This document shows positions 18,075 through 27,024 of a stretch of 64,000 nucleotides of DNA, in pieces. A program made the translations under genes and the position numbers. Every line of letters begins with the position of its first letter. The first letter of the stretch is position 1. The notes below the pieces were generated by a model. It had not been told where the DNA came from and made no database searches. It saw only the letters and a list, made by a program, of their open reading frames with translations. This DNA comes from Lelliottia nimipressuralis (GTDB taxonomy: Bacteria > Pseudomonadota > Gammaproteobacteria > Enterobacterales > Enterobacteriaceae). Location of the stretch: positions 124,001-188,000 of the forward strand of contig NZ_SOMG01000016.1 of the NCBI RefSeq assembly GCF_004402045.1, read 5' to 3'.

Positions 18075-19055
18075 ATGGATGTGGAAGAAATGGTGGCGCT
18101 TAGTGTAAAGCATAATGTCTCCGATCTACACCTGTGCAGTGATTCGCCACCCCGCTGGCGCAGAACAGGCCGCCTTGAACCGGCACCGTTTCCGCCTCCT
18201 GACGTCGAAGCGTTGTTAAAAGCGTGGCTCAACGACGAGCAGCAGGGAACATGGTGGGCAAACGGGCAGGTGGATTTTGCCGCGACAGTGGCGGGGAGCC
18301 AGCGTCTGCGCGGCAGTGCCTTTAAGCAAATGAGCGGTGTCTCTGTGGCGTTGCGGCTGTTGCCGCGTACCTGTCCGCAGCTCGCTTCGTTGGCCGTGCC
18401 ACGGGCAATCCCGGAACTGTTATCCAATGACTCAGGGTTGATTCTGGTGACGGGGGCGACCGGCAGCGGCAAATCCACTACGCTCGCGGCAATGGTCGAT
18501 TTTCTCAACCACCATACTGACGGCCATATTCTCACGCTCGAAGATCCGGTGGAGTTTATCTACCAGAGTGAACGTTGCCTGATACAGCAGCGGGAGATAG
18601 GTCAGCACAGCCCGTCATTTGCTGAAGCGCTGCGCAGTGCGTTGCGTGAGGATCCGGACGTGATTTTGCTGGGGGAACTGCGCGACAGCGAAACGATCCG
18701 CCTGGCGCTGACGGCGGCCGAAACCGGGCATCTGGTGCTGGCGACGCTGCATACGCGCGGCGCATCGCAGGCGATTGAACGGCTGGTCGATACGTTCCCG
18801 GCGCAGGAGAAAGATCCGGTGCGTAACCAGCTAGCCGGCAGCCTGCGAGCAGTCCTGGCGCAGAAGCTGGTTCCCGATCTCCAGGATGGCCGCGTCGCGC
18901 TGTATGAACTGCTGGTGAACACAGCAGCGGCGGCGAATCTCATTCGCGAAGGAAAAACATGGCAGTTGCCCGGCATTATTCAAACCGGTCAGCAGGCAGG
19001 AATGCAGAACTTTGACCAGAGCCTGGCAGAGAGACGGGCGCAGGGGCGGCTGTAG
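18075..19055 (+). CDS. yggR: PilT/VirB11-family ATPase YggR
   Basis: Secretion-type ATPase related to PilT, which retracts type IV pili. It has 326 residues, as in E. coli YggR. The N-terminal domain is PAS-like. The Walker A motif is GATGSGKST near residues 129-137, followed by the Asp box LEDPVEF near 156, the Walker B region DPDVILLGELRD near 195-206, and the His box TGHLVLATLHT near 218-228. The gene sits outside any pilus cluster here, as in E. coli, so whether it drives a pilus is uncertain. Confidence 0.94.
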   Translation: MDVEEMVALSVKHNVSDLHLCSDSPPRWRRTGRLEPAPFPPPDVEALLKAWLNDEQQGTWWANGQVDFAATVAGSQRLRGSAFKQMSGVSVALRLLPRTCPQLASLAVPRAIPELLSNDSGLILVTGATGSGKSTTLAAMVDFLNHHTDGHILTLEDPVEFIYQSERCLIQQREIGQHSPSFAEALRSALREDPDVILLGELRDSETIRLALTAAETGHLVLATLHTRGASQAIERLVDTFPAQEKDPVRNQLAGSLRAVLAQKLVPDLQDGRVALYELLVNTAAAANLIREGKTWQLPGIIQTGQQAGMQNFDQSLAERRAQGRL

Positions 19056-19065
19056 GCCCCTGTGT

Positions 19066-19482
19066 TCAATAGCCCTGTTCGAAATAGCTTTCGAGGATGA
19101 TGACGGCAGAAGCGGAGTCCACGCTGCCTTTGTTGAGCGCCCGGAAGCCGCCATGTTCAAACAGACCCGCTCGCGCTTCTACAGTACTGAGGCGCTCGTC
19201 GTGAAGCTTCACGGAGACGCCAAAGCGGCCATGGATTTTATTGGCGAACTTACGCGCCCGGGCGGTAAGCGGCTGTTCTGTGCCATCCATGTTCAGCGGC
19301 AGCCCAACAATCACGTCATCCGGCTGCCACTCTTTGAGCAGACGCTCGATCAGATTCCAGTCAGGCGTGCCGTCGTTGGCCTTCAGGGCCGTAAGCGGAC
19401 GGGCGGTACCGGTAATGCGCTGACCAATGGCGACGCCAATGCTTTTGGTGCCAAAATCGAAGGCCAGAAGTGTTCCGCTCAT
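19066..19482 (-). CDS. ruvX: RNase H-like protein RuvX/YqgF (pre-16S rRNA nuclease)
   Basis: Essential nuclease implicated in 16S rRNA 5'-end processing. It has 138 residues with an RNase H-like fold: [14 protein letters not shown] near 5-18 (first catalytic Asp), the glutamate-bearing [18 protein letters not shown] near 55-72, [11 protein letters not shown] near 99-109, and the last acid in [16 protein letters not shown] near 119-134. Its ATG overlaps the yqgE stop (TGATG). It converges on yggR, with 10 bases between the stops. Confidence 0.95.
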   Translation of the reverse strand: MSGTLLAFDFGTKSIGVAIGQRITGTARPLTALKANDGTPDWNLIERLLKEWQPDDVIVGLPLNMDGTEQPLTARARKFANKIHGRFGVSVKLHDERLSTVEARAGLFEHGGFRALNKGSVDSASAVIILESYFEQGY

Positions 19483-20042
19483 CAGGCGTGCCCCGCGACG
19501 CCAGGCATGGTCAGAATATCAATGCCAATCAGCTTCGCCGCGTCACGCCAGCGATCGGCGATAGGGGTTTTAAACAGGATATTCATGTCCGCAGGGGCGG
19601 TGAGCCAGGCGTTATCGAGGATCTCTTGCTCAAGCTGGCCTTTCTCCCACGACGAATAGCCCAGCGCCACCAGCACTTCAGAAGGCTGCTCAGCGGTGCC
19701 CAGCGTCTCCAGCACGTCGCGTGAGGTGGTGATGACGGTGTTATCCGAAATTCGAATACTGGAAGAGAATACCGGCGGCGTATGCAGGATAAAACCGCGA
19801 TCTTCTGCGAGAGGTCCACCCAGCATCACGGGTTTATCGAGCCGGATTTCCGGCAGTCGCGCTTCAGCCGGGATTTTCAGCTTGTCCAGAATCCCTTCAA
19901 CCTGAAGATTTTCCAGCGGTTTGTTGATGATAATGCCCATCGCGCCGTCTTCATTGTATTCACAAATATAAACCACAGCGCGGCGAAAAATCGGGTCCTG
20001 GAGAGCAGGCATGGCAATAAGAAAGTGATGCTGTAAATTCAT
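19482..20042 (-). CDS. yqgE: AlgH/UPF0301 family protein YqgE
   Basis: Conserved cytoplasmic protein of 186 residues. The family signature is seen: [26 protein letters not shown] near the start, [10 protein letters not shown] near 35, [16 protein letters not shown] near 72-87 and [16 protein letters not shown] near 127-142. The role is unknown; AlgH was named from a Pseudomonas alginate regulator, a link not shown here. It lies between gshB and ruvX, with overlap on the ruvX side. Confidence 0.95.
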   Translation of the reverse strand: MNLQHHFLIAMPALQDPIFRRAVVYICEYNEDGAMGIIINKPLENLQVEGILDKLKIPAEARLPEIRLDKPVMLGGPLAEDRGFILHTPPVFSSSIRISDNTVITTSRDVLETLGTAEQPSEVLVALGYSSWEKGQLEQEILDNAWLTAPADMNILFKTPIADRWRDAAKLIGIDILTMPGVAGHA

Positions 20043-20116
20043 TGTCAGAGGTACTGTTTCCTGGTTTAAAAAGCGACAGCGTCCAGTATGCGGAGAAACC
20101 CGGGCGCTGTCACAGG

Positions 20117-21064
20117 TTATTTCTGTAAACGTTTTTCGATAGCGTCTATCAGCATTCCGGTAATGGAGACCGGGAATTCCGCTTCAATTTCACGAATGCA
20201 GGTCGGGCTGGTGACGTTCACTTCCGTCAGACGGTCGCCGATGATATCCAGACCAACGAAGATCAGGCCTTTAGCCTTAAGAGTAGGGCCAACGCGGCGG
20301 GCAATTTCCCAGTCGCTTTCGGTCAACGGGCGCGGTTCGCCACGGCCACCGGCCGCCAGATTACCACGGGTTTCGCCACCCTGCGGGATACGTGCCAGGC
20401 AGTAAGGAACCGGTTCGCCATCCACGACCAGAACGCGTTTGTCGCCGTCTTTGATCGCCGGAATATAGTTCTGCGCCATGCAGTAACGGGTGCCCAGCTC
20501 GGTCAGCGTTTCGGCAATCACGCCAATGTTCGGGTCGCTCTCTTTCACGCGGAAAATCGACGCGCCGCCCATGCCGTCCAGCGGCTTCATGATGATATCG
20601 CCGTGCTTCTGCCAGAATTCCTTCAACTGGGCTTTGTTGCGGGTCACCAGCGTTTCAGGCGTCAGGTCGGAGAACCAGGCGGTGTAAAGCTTCTCGTTGC
20701 AGTCGCGCAGGCTCTGCGGTTTATTGACGATCAGCGTCCCTTTCTCTTCTGCACGTTCAAGGATATAGGTGCAGTAGATGTACTCGGTGTCGAACGGCGG
20801 ATCTTTACGCATCAGGATGACGTTGAGATCGGCAAGCGCAATGTCCTGCTCTGTGCCGAACTCGTACCATTTGTCGTAGTTCTGCTCGACGTTAACGATG
20901 CGGGTACGCGCGCGGGCTTCACCGTTGATCAGGTAAAGATCGTTCATCTCCATATAGTGGAGTTCATAACCGCGACGCTGCGCTTCCAGCAGCATGGCGA
21001 AGCTGGAATCTTTCTTGATGTTAATGTTTGCGATGGGGTCCATCACGATGCCGAGCTTGATCAT
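20117..21064 (-). CDS. gshB: glutathione synthetase
   Basis: Joins gamma-glutamylcysteine and glycine with ATP to make glutathione. It has 315 residues with an ATP-grasp fold: N-terminal domain [22 protein letters not shown]-binding segments [18 protein letters not shown] near 155-172, and [19 protein letters not shown] near 221-239, and the metal-binding end [13 protein letters not shown]. The ATG at 21064 (MIKLGI) matches E. coli and was chosen over an ATG four codons upstream. It starts 18 bases after the rsmE stop. Confidence 0.97.
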   Translation of the reverse strand: MIKLGIVMDPIANINIKKDSSFAMLLEAQRRGYELHYMEMNDLYLINGEARARTRIVNVEQNYDKWYEFGTEQDIALADLNVILMRKDPPFDTEYIYCTYILERAEEKGTLIVNKPQSLRDCNEKLYTAWFSDLTPETLVTRNKAQLKEFWQKHGDIIMKPLDGMGGASIFRVKESDPNIGVIAETLTELGTRYCMAQNYIPAIKDGDKRVLVVDGEPVPYCLARIPQGGETRGNLAAGGRGEPRPLTESDWEIARRVGPTLKAKGLIFVGLDIIGDRLTEVNVTSPTCIREIEAEFPVSITGMLIDAIEKRLQK

Positions 21065-21082
21065 CTTTCTCTCCAATATGCG

Positions 21083-21814
21083 TCAACCCAGATCGCCAAA
21101 CCGTACCTGTAGCGCGGTAATGGCCGTGAGTGCCGTTGTCTCAGTGCGCAGAACGCGAGGTCCCAACAGAATATCAGTAAACTGGTAACGTGCCGTCATC
21201 GCAATTTCGTCCGCCGAAAGCCCACCTTCGGGGCCAATCAGCAGGCGTACGCGCTCAACGGGCAGGGGCAGCGTATTGATGCTGGCGCTGGCGCGCGGAT
21301 GAAGATTGAGCTTCAGCCCACTTTCCTCTTCTGCACACCAGTCTTCCAGATCCATCGCCGGGCGGATCTCCGGAATACGGTTGCGACCACTCTGTTCACA
21401 AGCCGCGATGGCAATTTTCTGCCACTGCTGGATCTTTTTGTTCAGACGTTCCGCATCCAGTTTAACGCCACAGCGCTCAGAAAAAAGTGGCGTAATGAGG
21501 CTTACACCCAGTTCAATAGATTTCTGAATCGTGAACTCCATCTTTTCCCCGCGCGACATCACCTGACCCAGATGAATGTGCAGGGGTGATTCGCGGTCAT
21601 CCACTTCGCCACGCAGCACGTTAACGTGCACACTTTTTTTATCGGACCGCGTAATTTGTGCGTCGAAAACCTGGTTAGAGCCGTCGAACAGCTGAATTGT
21701 CTGACCTGCGCCCATGCGCAGCACGCGGCCAACGTGGTTGGCGGCGTCATCAGACAGGGCGATTTCGCGACCTGCGGTAATCAGTTCAGGATGGTAAATG
21801 CGGGGAATGCGCAT
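21083..21814 (-). CDS. rsmE: 16S rRNA (uracil1498-N3)-methyltransferase
   Basis: SAM-dependent enzyme that makes m3U1498 in 16S rRNA. It has 243 residues. An N-terminal PUA-like domain ([11 protein letters not shown] ... [19 protein letters not shown]) precedes a SPOUT knot domain with the SAM-binding loop [16 protein letters not shown] near residues 191-206 and the final [13 protein letters not shown]. It is the first of the rsmE-gshB-yqgE-ruvX series. Confidence 0.96.
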   Translation of the reverse strand: MRIPRIYHPELITAGREIALSDDAANHVGRVLRMGAGQTIQLFDGSNQVFDAQITRSDKKSVHVNVLRGEVDDRESPLHIHLGQVMSRGEKMEFTIQKSIELGVSLITPLFSERCGVKLDAERLNKKIQQWQKIAIAACEQSGRNRIPEIRPAMDLEDWCAEEESGLKLNLHPRASASINTLPLPVERVRLLIGPEGGLSADEIAMTARYQFTDILLGPRVLRTETTALTAITALQVRFGDLG

Positions 21815-21866
21815 AGTCAGAAATTCCGTGTGTAATACGATGTAAGCAAATTGCCGCTAGTGTAGG

Positions 21867-22574
21867 TTAGCTCTTTTGCGCCTGGCAAGCCCGCTGGACG
21901 TAAGGGTTATGATTCCCCTGAACCCTGGCGATGCGTTCGTCGCGCTGGCATTCCCACTCCGTCACCGGGTATTGCTTGTCCCAGGCGTTGAACAGTTGCG
22001 TCTGCTGGCGGGAGAGGTTGAGAGCGTAACGGTCACGCATATAGAAATAGGTGCGGGCAATGCTGCCGCGCGCGCGGGCAGGGGGCTCGGCGACTTTCTC
22101 TTTAAAATCAACCTTCATTCCGCACTGGCCGTACTGGCCTTCGCCACCGTTCCACTGGCTGTACATGAAATTGCCGCGGTCACCGTTCACTTCACCCACG
22201 GCGGGTTGCAGGTTGTGCATATCGCTTTCCATCTGGCGATAAACCGGGTCTTTGGCGCAGTTTTTACGTCCACCGTCCTGCCAGCACTGGCGTTGGTGGC
22301 CAAACTGCCATGCCGGAACGACATGTTCCCATTCAATACGGCTGGCGCGGTTTTCGTTTTTACGCACCTTATAGCCGCAGGACTCAAGGTCAACGACCCC
22401 TTTTTTACCCTGCCAGTTAATTTTACAGCCGCAGTAGAAATCGCCCGGCACGTCAGCGTTGACTTTTACACCGGCCGCTTTGGCCTGAGAGAAACTGTTG
22501 ATACCGTCGGCCAGCGCGTGGCCTGAGAGCGCCGTCGTCAAAAAGGCGACCGCGAGAGAAAAATTACGGGACAT
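21867..22574 (-). CDS. endA: periplasmic endonuclease I
   Basis: Non-specific double-strand DNA endonuclease of the periplasm. It has 235 residues as in E. coli, with a signal peptide ([22 protein letters not shown]). The beta-beta-alpha-Me active site is in [11 protein letters not shown] near residues 78-88 (His in EHVVP), with a later asparagine in [16 protein letters not shown]. Eight or so cysteines suggest disulfides. The ATG at 22574 was chosen on the signal peptide and length; an upstream in-frame ATG adds 19 unlikely residues. Confidence 0.96.
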   Translation of the reverse strand: MSRNFSLAVAFLTTALSGHALADGINSFSQAKAAGVKVNADVPGDFYCGCKINWQGKKGVVDLESCGYKVRKNENRASRIEWEHVVPAWQFGHQRQCWQDGGRKNCAKDPVYRQMESDMHNLQPAVGEVNGDRGNFMYSQWNGGEGQYGQCGMKVDFKEKVAEPPARARGSIARTYFYMRDRYALNLSRQQTQLFNAWDKQYPVTEWECQRDERIARVQGNHNPYVQRACQAQKS

Positions 22575-22668
22575 CTTACACTCCGTGTCAAAACGAGCCC
22601 GCAACGTAACGAAAGTTGTTCTTGTATGCAATCAGTCAGGTCAGGAAAGTTCCTGAAAGTTCAGGTGA

Positions 22669-23166
22669 TTAGTCCGCCACCAGTGGCTCGCCGCATTTGA
22701 CGCAGCGGTAGGTTGCCTCGCCGCGTACCACCCGGTTATGGCGGCGGACGGTAAGCTGGTGTTGCTGACACTGGCAGCGGTAGGGGAAGGTATTGTGGCG
22801 CACTGATTCCAGCTCGAACTGATGGGTACGGCGCGCCGGAACGCCGAGCACCGCCTCCATCATCCATTTCCACTCTTTTCCGTGGGGAGCGACGCGCCCG
22901 AAGTGCTTCCAGACCAGCAGATGCGCCAGCTCGTGCGGCACCACTTCCTCAATAAACGCCTGCTGGTTTTCCATCATGAGTACCGGGTTAAGGCGGATCT
23001 CATAAGACTCGAGCCAGGCGGTACCGGCCGCGGTGCCACGCTGCTGATAAACTACCTTAGGTTCAGGGTAGTTGCGACCGAGCTTCAGGTTCGCCTGGGC
23101 GAGTTTTTCCCGCAGGCTGCGCATAACGGCCTGCTGAAGGGCGATGGGGAGACGGGGAGCTTTCAT
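22669..23166 (-). CDS. sprT: SprT family zinc-metallopeptidase-like protein
   Basis: Cytoplasmic SprT protein, 165 residues. The zinc motif HELAH is in [18 protein letters not shown] near residues 68-85. A C-terminal zinc-ribbon-like part has CQCQQH and CVKCGE cysteine pairs. E. coli SprT was named for an effect on bolA expression; eukaryotic relatives (Spartan) are DNA-protein crosslink proteases. The ATG at 23166 (MKAPRL) matches E. coli and excludes 17 upstream residues. It lies between galP and endA. Confidence 0.94.
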   Translation of the reverse strand: MKAPRLPIALQQAVMRSLREKLAQANLKLGRNYPEPKVVYQQRGTAAGTAWLESYEIRLNPVLMMENQQAFIEEVVPHELAHLLVWKHFGRVAPHGKEWKWMMEAVLGVPARRTHQFELESVRHNTFPYRCQCQQHQLTVRRHNRVVRGEATYRCVKCGEPLVAD

Positions 23167-23224
23167 AGGGGCAGAGCATAAAGCGCGAAGCGGGGAGGTG
23201 CAAGGGGCACCTCCCATGGGAGGA

Positions 23225-24622
23225 TTAGTCGTGGGCGCCGATTTCGCGCAGAGGACGACCTTTCATCAGGTTACGTTCGATATGTTCCAGGGACACATGT
23301 TTGGTTTCTGGAACCAGCCAGATAGTCAGAACAATAAAGAACAGGTTCAGACCCGCATAGACCCAGAAGGTGTTGGCATTGCCCAGGGTATTGAGCATGG
23401 TCAGGAACGTTGCGCCGACGATCATATTGGCAATCCAGTTCGTTGCGGTGGAGCAGGTGATACCAAAATCACGCCCTTTCAGCGGCTGGATCTCAGAGCA
23501 CAGCACCCAAATCAGCGGACCGGCGCTCATTGCAAAACCGACGATAAACATCAGCAGCATGCCTACCGCGAAGTACTGGGCGGTTGGAGAGTGAATGCCC
23601 ACATGCATCATTGTACCAAGGACACCCATACCGGCCGCCATCACCAGGAAGCCCAGCGTCAGCGTTGGCTTACGTCCCCAGCGGTCTACCAGGCCGATGG
23701 CGATAAAGGTCGCCAGCACGTTGGTCAGACCCACGATGACGGTCCCCCACATTTGCTCGGTGGTGTTGGTATAACCCGCCAGCTCAAAGATTTTTGGTGC
23801 GTAATACATAATGACGTTCATCCCGGTGAACTGCTGCATGACCTGAAGCAGTACGCCGAGGAAAACGGCGCGACGGAAATTGCTGTTCTCTTTAAACAAC
23901 GCCCAGCCAGACTGTTTGACCTTCAGGCTTTCGCGGATCTCTTCCAGCTCATTTTTAGCTTCCGCGCTGGTATCACGCAGGCGAAGCAGCACGCGTTCAG
24001 CATCAACGAAGCGGCGTTTAGCGGCAAACCAGCGCGGGCTGTCCGGCAGGAAGAAGACGCCAATCAGCAGCAGAATGGCCGGGATGATGATCACGCCGAG
24101 CATCCAGCGCCATGCACCGCTGTAGCTAAACGCGGTATCGGAAAGGTATGCGCCCAAAATGCCGATGGTGATCATCAGCTGGTACATCGAAATCATACTG
24201 CCGCGGATTTTCTCCGGCGCGATTTCAGACAGGTAAAGCGGGGCGGTATAGGACGCCACGCCCACGGCCAGACCGAGCAGAACGCGAGAAACCAGCAGGA
24301 CCTCAACGTTAGGCGCAGCGGCAGAGAAGAGTGAACCGGCAACGAACAGGATGGCGCCGATCATCAGGCTCTTTTTACGCCCGAGCTTGAAGGAGAGCCA
24401 GCCGCTGCCGACGGCCCCGACGGCAGCACCAAACATCATGGAGCTGACCACCCACTCCTGGGTGTGAGCACTGATCTGGAACTCTTCAGTGATGAAAGGT
24501 AATGCACCGGCAATCACGCCGATATCCAGGCCAAAAAGTAATCCTGCCAGGGCTGCGAGGAAACAGACGAAGAATGTCATCGCCTTGTTGGACGTACGCC
24601 CCTGTTTTTTATTGTCAGGCAT
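23225..24622 (-). CDS. galP: galactose:H+ symporter
   Basis: Inner-membrane MFS sugar porter importing galactose (and glucose) with H+. It has 465 residues, one more than E. coli GalP, and near-identity along most of its length. Sugar-porter signatures are visible: GFDIGVI-type [14 protein letters not shown] near 29-42, [11 protein letters not shown] near 84-94, [15 protein letters not shown] near 131-145, [17 protein letters not shown] near 269-285, and the end [15 protein letters not shown] and GalR-type sites lie upstream (24688-24722). Confidence 0.97.
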   Translation of the reverse strand: MPDNKKQGRTSNKAMTFFVCFLAALAGLLFGLDIGVIAGALPFITEEFQISAHTQEWVVSSMMFGAAVGAVGSGWLSFKLGRKKSLMIGAILFVAGSLFSAAAPNVEVLLVSRVLLGLAVGVASYTAPLYLSEIAPEKIRGSMISMYQLMITIGILGAYLSDTAFSYSGAWRWMLGVIIIPAILLLIGVFFLPDSPRWFAAKRRFVDAERVLLRLRDTSAEAKNELEEIRESLKVKQSGWALFKENSNFRRAVFLGVLLQVMQQFTGMNVIMYYAPKIFELAGYTNTTEQMWGTVIVGLTNVLATFIAIGLVDRWGRKPTLTLGFLVMAAGMGVLGTMMHVGIHSPTAQYFAVGMLLMFIVGFAMSAGPLIWVLCSEIQPLKGRDFGITCSTATNWIANMIVGATFLTMLNTLGNANTFWVYAGLNLFFIVLTIWLVPETKHVSLEHIERNLMKGRPLREIGAHD

Positions 24623-24687
24623 TATGCCCTCCAGTTGGGTTATCAGTTTTATCGAGGTTAAGGGTAGGTGAGCGACCCGTAAAAATA

Positions 24688-24703
24688 TGTGAGATTAATC
24701 ACA
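24688..24703. promoter_or_regulatory. CRP site upstream of galP
   Basis: tgtga-gattaa-tcaca is an exact match to the CRP consensus halves with a 6-base spacer. It lies 66 bases upstream of the galP ATG and next to a GalR-type operator. CRP activation of galP is known in E. coli. Confidence 0.8.
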
Positions 24704-24706
24704 TTG

Positions 24707-24722
24707 GTGTAATCGGTTACAC
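24707..24722. promoter_or_regulatory. GalR/GalS-type operator 1 of galP
   Basis: gtgtaatcggttacac is a 16-base near-perfect palindrome that fits the GalR/GalS operator pattern GTGnAAnC.GnTTnCAC. It lies three bases from the CRP site. Confidence 0.75.
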
Positions 24723-24888
24723 TAACGCGGAACCGTAAAAATAATTAAAGCTTTGAAAATATAGAGGTAAACGAGGTGATGCGCATCGCGAAAGAACACA
24801 TTTCAGACTTAACTGAAAGGGGATGTAACAGCAGAAGAAAAGCGATCGTGCAAAGAGAATATTCTGAAAGCGGAAGGCATCCGCTGCG

Positions 24889-24904
24889 GTGTAATCGGTT
24901 CCAA
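24889..24904. promoter_or_regulatory. GalR/GalS-type operator 2 (upstream copy)
   Basis: gtgtaatcggttccaa repeats the first twelve bases of operator 1 exactly and keeps most of the second half. It lies 182 bases further upstream, an arrangement that would allow a repression loop. Confidence 0.5.
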
Positions 24905-24918
24905 ATGGTGCGCCTTTC

Positions 24919-24999
24919 AGCCGGGTGTCGGCTGCGCCTTACCCGGCCTACAAATACCGCAAAACCTGTAGGCCCGCGCAAGCGAAGCGCCGCCGGGCA
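24919..24999. repeat. REP pair (BIME) between metK and galP
   Basis: Two REP palindromes in opposite orientation: agccgggtgtcggctgcgcc starting 24919 and gtaggcccgcgcaagcgaag starting 24968. They lie between the metK terminator and the galP upstream operator. Confidence 0.8.
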
Positions 25000-25017
25000 A
25001 AGATGACCGCACAAATG

Positions 25018-25047
25018 CAAAAGGCCAGCCCGAAGGCTGGCCTTTTA
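25018..25047 (-). terminator. metK intrinsic terminator
   Basis: Stem aaaggccagcc / ggctggccttt with a cgaa loop, with A and T runs on both sides so it can work in either direction. It begins 20 bases after the metK stop on the minus strand. Confidence 0.85.
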
Positions 25048-25066
25048 TAAAGCAGTTGTCAGTCGA

Positions 25067-26221
25067 TTACTTCAGACCGGCAGCTTCACGCAGCAGAGCG
25101 GCTTTGTCGGTTTTTTCCCATGGGAAATGTTCGCGACCAAAGTGACCGTATGCAGCGGTTTCTTTGTAGATTGGGTGCAGCAGATCCAGCATCTGAATCA
25201 GGCCGTATGGACGCAGGTCGAAGAACTCACGCACCAGCAGGGTCAGCTGCTCTGAAGGCACTTTCTCAGTACCAAAGGTTTCAACCATGATGGAGGTTGG
25301 CTCAGCCACGCCGATAGCGTAGGAAACCTGGATCTCACAGCGGTCAGCCAGGCCGGCAGCAACGATGTTTTTCGCAACATAACGCGCTGCATACGCAGCA
25401 GAGCGGTCAACTTTAGACGGATCTTTACCGGAGAATGCACCGCCGCCGTGACGCGCCATGCCGCCGTAGGTATCAACGATGATTTTACGACCGGTCAGAC
25501 CGCAGTCACCCATTGGGCCGCCGATAACGAAGCGTCCGGTTGGGTTGATGAAGTATTTGGTTGCGCTGCTCAGCCACTCGGTAGGCAGCACCGGCTTGAT
25601 GATCTCTTCCATCACTGCTTCCTGCAGGGATTTCTGATCGATATCTTCGGAATGCTGGGTAGACAGAACCACCGCGTCAATACCGACGATTTTGCCGTCG
25701 TCGTACTGGAAGGTCACCTGGCTTTTCGCATCCGGGCGCAGCCACGGCAGAGAGCCGTTTTTACGCACTTCAGCCTGACGCTGCACCAGACGGTGTGCGT
25801 AGGTTACCGGTGCTGGCATCAGTACGTCGGTTTCGTTGGTTGCATAACCGAACATCAGACCCTGGTCTCCCGCGCCCTGTTCCAGCGGATCGGCACGGTC
25901 AACGCCCTGGTTGATGTCCGGAGACTGTTTGCCAATCGCGCTCAGTACCGCGCAGGAGTTGGCATCAAAGCCCATATCAGAATGCACATAGCCGATCTCA
26001 CGCACCGTGTTACGGGTGATCTCTTCGATATCAACCCATGCGCTGGTGGTGATCTCACCGCCAACCAGAACCATGCCGGTTTTGACATAGGTTTCACACG
26101 CTACGCGCGCTTTTGGATCCTGGGTCAGGATCGCATCCAGCACCGCATCGGAGATTTGGTCAGCAATTTTATCAGGATGTCCTTCTGATACGGACTCGGA
26201 CGTAAACAGGTGTTTTGCCAT
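25067..26221 (-). CDS. metK: S-adenosylmethionine synthetase
   Basis: Makes S-adenosylmethionine from methionine and ATP, the methyl donor and the source of aminopropyl groups for spermidine. It has 384 residues, as in E. coli. The three-domain fold shows [21 protein letters not shown] near 8-28 (ATP and Mg2+), the signature [12 protein letters not shown] near 117-128, and the P-loop-like [21 protein letters not shown] near 259-279. Met boxes lie about 120 bases upstream. It is divergent from the speA leader. Confidence 0.98.
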   Translation of the reverse strand: MAKHLFTSESVSEGHPDKIADQISDAVLDAILTQDPKARVACETYVKTGMVLVGGEITTSAWVDIEEITRNTVREIGYVHSDMGFDANSCAVLSAIGKQSPDINQGVDRADPLEQGAGDQGLMFGYATNETDVLMPAPVTYAHRLVQRQAEVRKNGSLPWLRPDAKSQVTFQYDDGKIVGIDAVVLSTQHSEDIDQKSLQEAVMEEIIKPVLPTEWLSSATKYFINPTGRFVIGGPMGDCGLTGRKIIVDTYGGMARHGGGAFSGKDPSKVDRSAAYAARYVAKNIVAAGLADRCEIQVSYAIGVAEPTSIMVETFGTEKVPSEQLTLLVREFFDLRPYGLIQMLDLLHPIYKETAAYGHFGREHFPWEKTDKAALLREAAGLK

Positions 26222-26341
26222 GTTTTATTTCACCTAAGAGGAATTTGGTTAGCTCAAGCTGCTGTGTGGAATAGCCAAAGGAGATAATTCTACCAAGGCC
26301 TGCAGGTTTATGACACTGGCAGTATGAGTGTTAATCAGTAT

Positions 26342-26365
26342 AGATGGATTAACATCTGGATGGCT
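26342..26365. promoter_or_regulatory. tandem met boxes (MetJ operator) of metK
   Basis: Three adjacent octamers, agatggat, taacatct and ggatggct, each share about 4 to 6 positions with the MetJ consensus AGACGTCT. They lie 121-144 bases upstream of the metK ATG. MetJ repression of metK is established in E. coli. Confidence 0.6.
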
Positions 26366-26479
26366 ATTTTAGGTCACTTCTTCGCCCCATTTCCAGTTTT
26401 TTTTGATTCATCTCTCACTGCGTTGAAATGGCGGCTGGAAATTTTTCCTGACGCTGCCGGCAACACGCGCATTTTTGTT

Positions 26480-26508
26480 TTGCTTTTTAGCCCCCTTCTC
26501 GGTATAAA
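26480..26508 (+). promoter_or_regulatory. candidate speA promoter
   Basis: ttgctt at 26480-26485 and tataaa at 26503-26508 with a 17-base spacer fit sigma-70. A GC-rich stretch (cgcggcgcgcggc) follows the -10. Transcription from about 26515 would give a leader of about 510 bases before speA. Confidence 0.5.
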
Positions 26509-26646
26509 ACGCGGCGCGCGGCTCATATAAAATAAGCGCTCGATGAACTCATCGTGTCGCCACTTCCAGCCGGGTTAAGCAGTTAACTTTTAGCTTTGGC
26601 TTGTGGTCCGTTTCAGCAGAGGCGGCCGTGGAGGTGATACGAGATA

Positions 26647-26790
26647 ATGAACCATCGTTTTCCGCACATTCAGCGCAGCCGTTCTGGCGCGCATTTGATT
26701 CCCGCAACCCGCATTTCTAATCTGCAAACCTGCCGATGTTATACCCATCTCGGCGCTTCTCAGGATTCAAGGGCCGGTTACGCTCTGTGA
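26647..26790 (+). CDS. candidate 47-residue leader peptide upstream of speA
   Basis: An ATG at 26647 opens 47 codons ending at TGA 26788-26790. It is preceded by ggaggtgat (26630-26638), close to a perfect Shine-Dalgarno, eight bases before the ATG. The peptide begins MNHRFPHIQRSRSGAHLIP and contains six Arg and four His. The PHI.R element followed by His resembles the HIRR..H part of SpeFL, the ornithine-sensing arrest peptide of speF, as I recall it. Seven bases after the stop are two alternative hairpins (26797-26830). I do not recognise the gene; a regulatory leader peptide for arginine decarboxylase is inference. Between 26366 and 26646 there is otherwise only the promoter and no gene I can support. 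Confidence 0.5.
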   Translation: MNHRFPHIQRSRSGAHLIPATRISNLQTCRCYTHLGASQDSRAGYAL

Positions 26791-26796
26791 AAACTG

Positions 26797-26830
26797 AACA
26801 AGGGCGCTCTTGTTAATACAAGAGTTTTCT
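26797..26830 (+). terminator. alternative hairpins in the speA leader (attenuator-like)
   Basis: aacaag (26797-26802) can pair with cttgtt (26809-26814). The overlapping ctcttgt (26807-26813) can instead pair with acaagag (26818-26824), which is followed by ttttct. The two stems cannot form together. The second looks like a weak intrinsic terminator. They start seven bases after the stop of the 47-codon leader ORF. Confidence 0.45.
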
Positions 26831-26884
26831 CGTGGTTTCGCCGAACCTTGTCATACAGAGTTCGGATACGTGTTTTACAATGAT

Positions 26885-27016
26885 ATGAATAAGAAACCGG
26901 TCGCACGGTCTGGATTTCAGCATACTCTGCTGGGAAACGGAGCCGTTTATGGGTTGTTATCGCCGTATAACGCTGCGATAGTAGTCAACTGTTTTACACT
27001 TAATACAAAGAGTTGA
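26885..27016 (+). CDS. yqgB: small protein YqgB
   Basis: A 43-residue ORF in the speA leader, [20 protein letters not shown] onward, ending [14 protein letters not shown]. It matches E. coli YqgB in length and clearly in sequence, especially the VVNCFTLN end. The stop lies eight bases before the speA ATG, so the two are probably coupled. The conservation of the peptide next to speA in two genera suggests it affects speA expression or enzyme activity; the sequence itself does not show how. There is no strong ribosome site in front of it. Confidence 0.85.
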   Translation: MNKKPVARSGFQHTLLGNGAVYGLLSPYNAAIVVNCFTLNTKS

Positions 27017-27024
27017 GGTTCGCT

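Larger units (their letters stand above)
24623..25017. other. galP-metK intergenic region
   Basis: No gene was seen between the galP start and the metK terminator. It holds the galP control sites (24688-24722 and 24889-24904) and a BIME (24919-24999); the rest is unassigned. Confidence 0.7.

Noticed and set aside
23144-24334. 396-codon plus-strand frame opposite galP
   Set aside because: Antisense to a well-matched GalP; peptide composition is typical of a shadow.
26543-26578. 12-codon ORF early in the speA leader
   Set aside because: Short, with no ribosome site; the later 47-codon ORF is far better supported.
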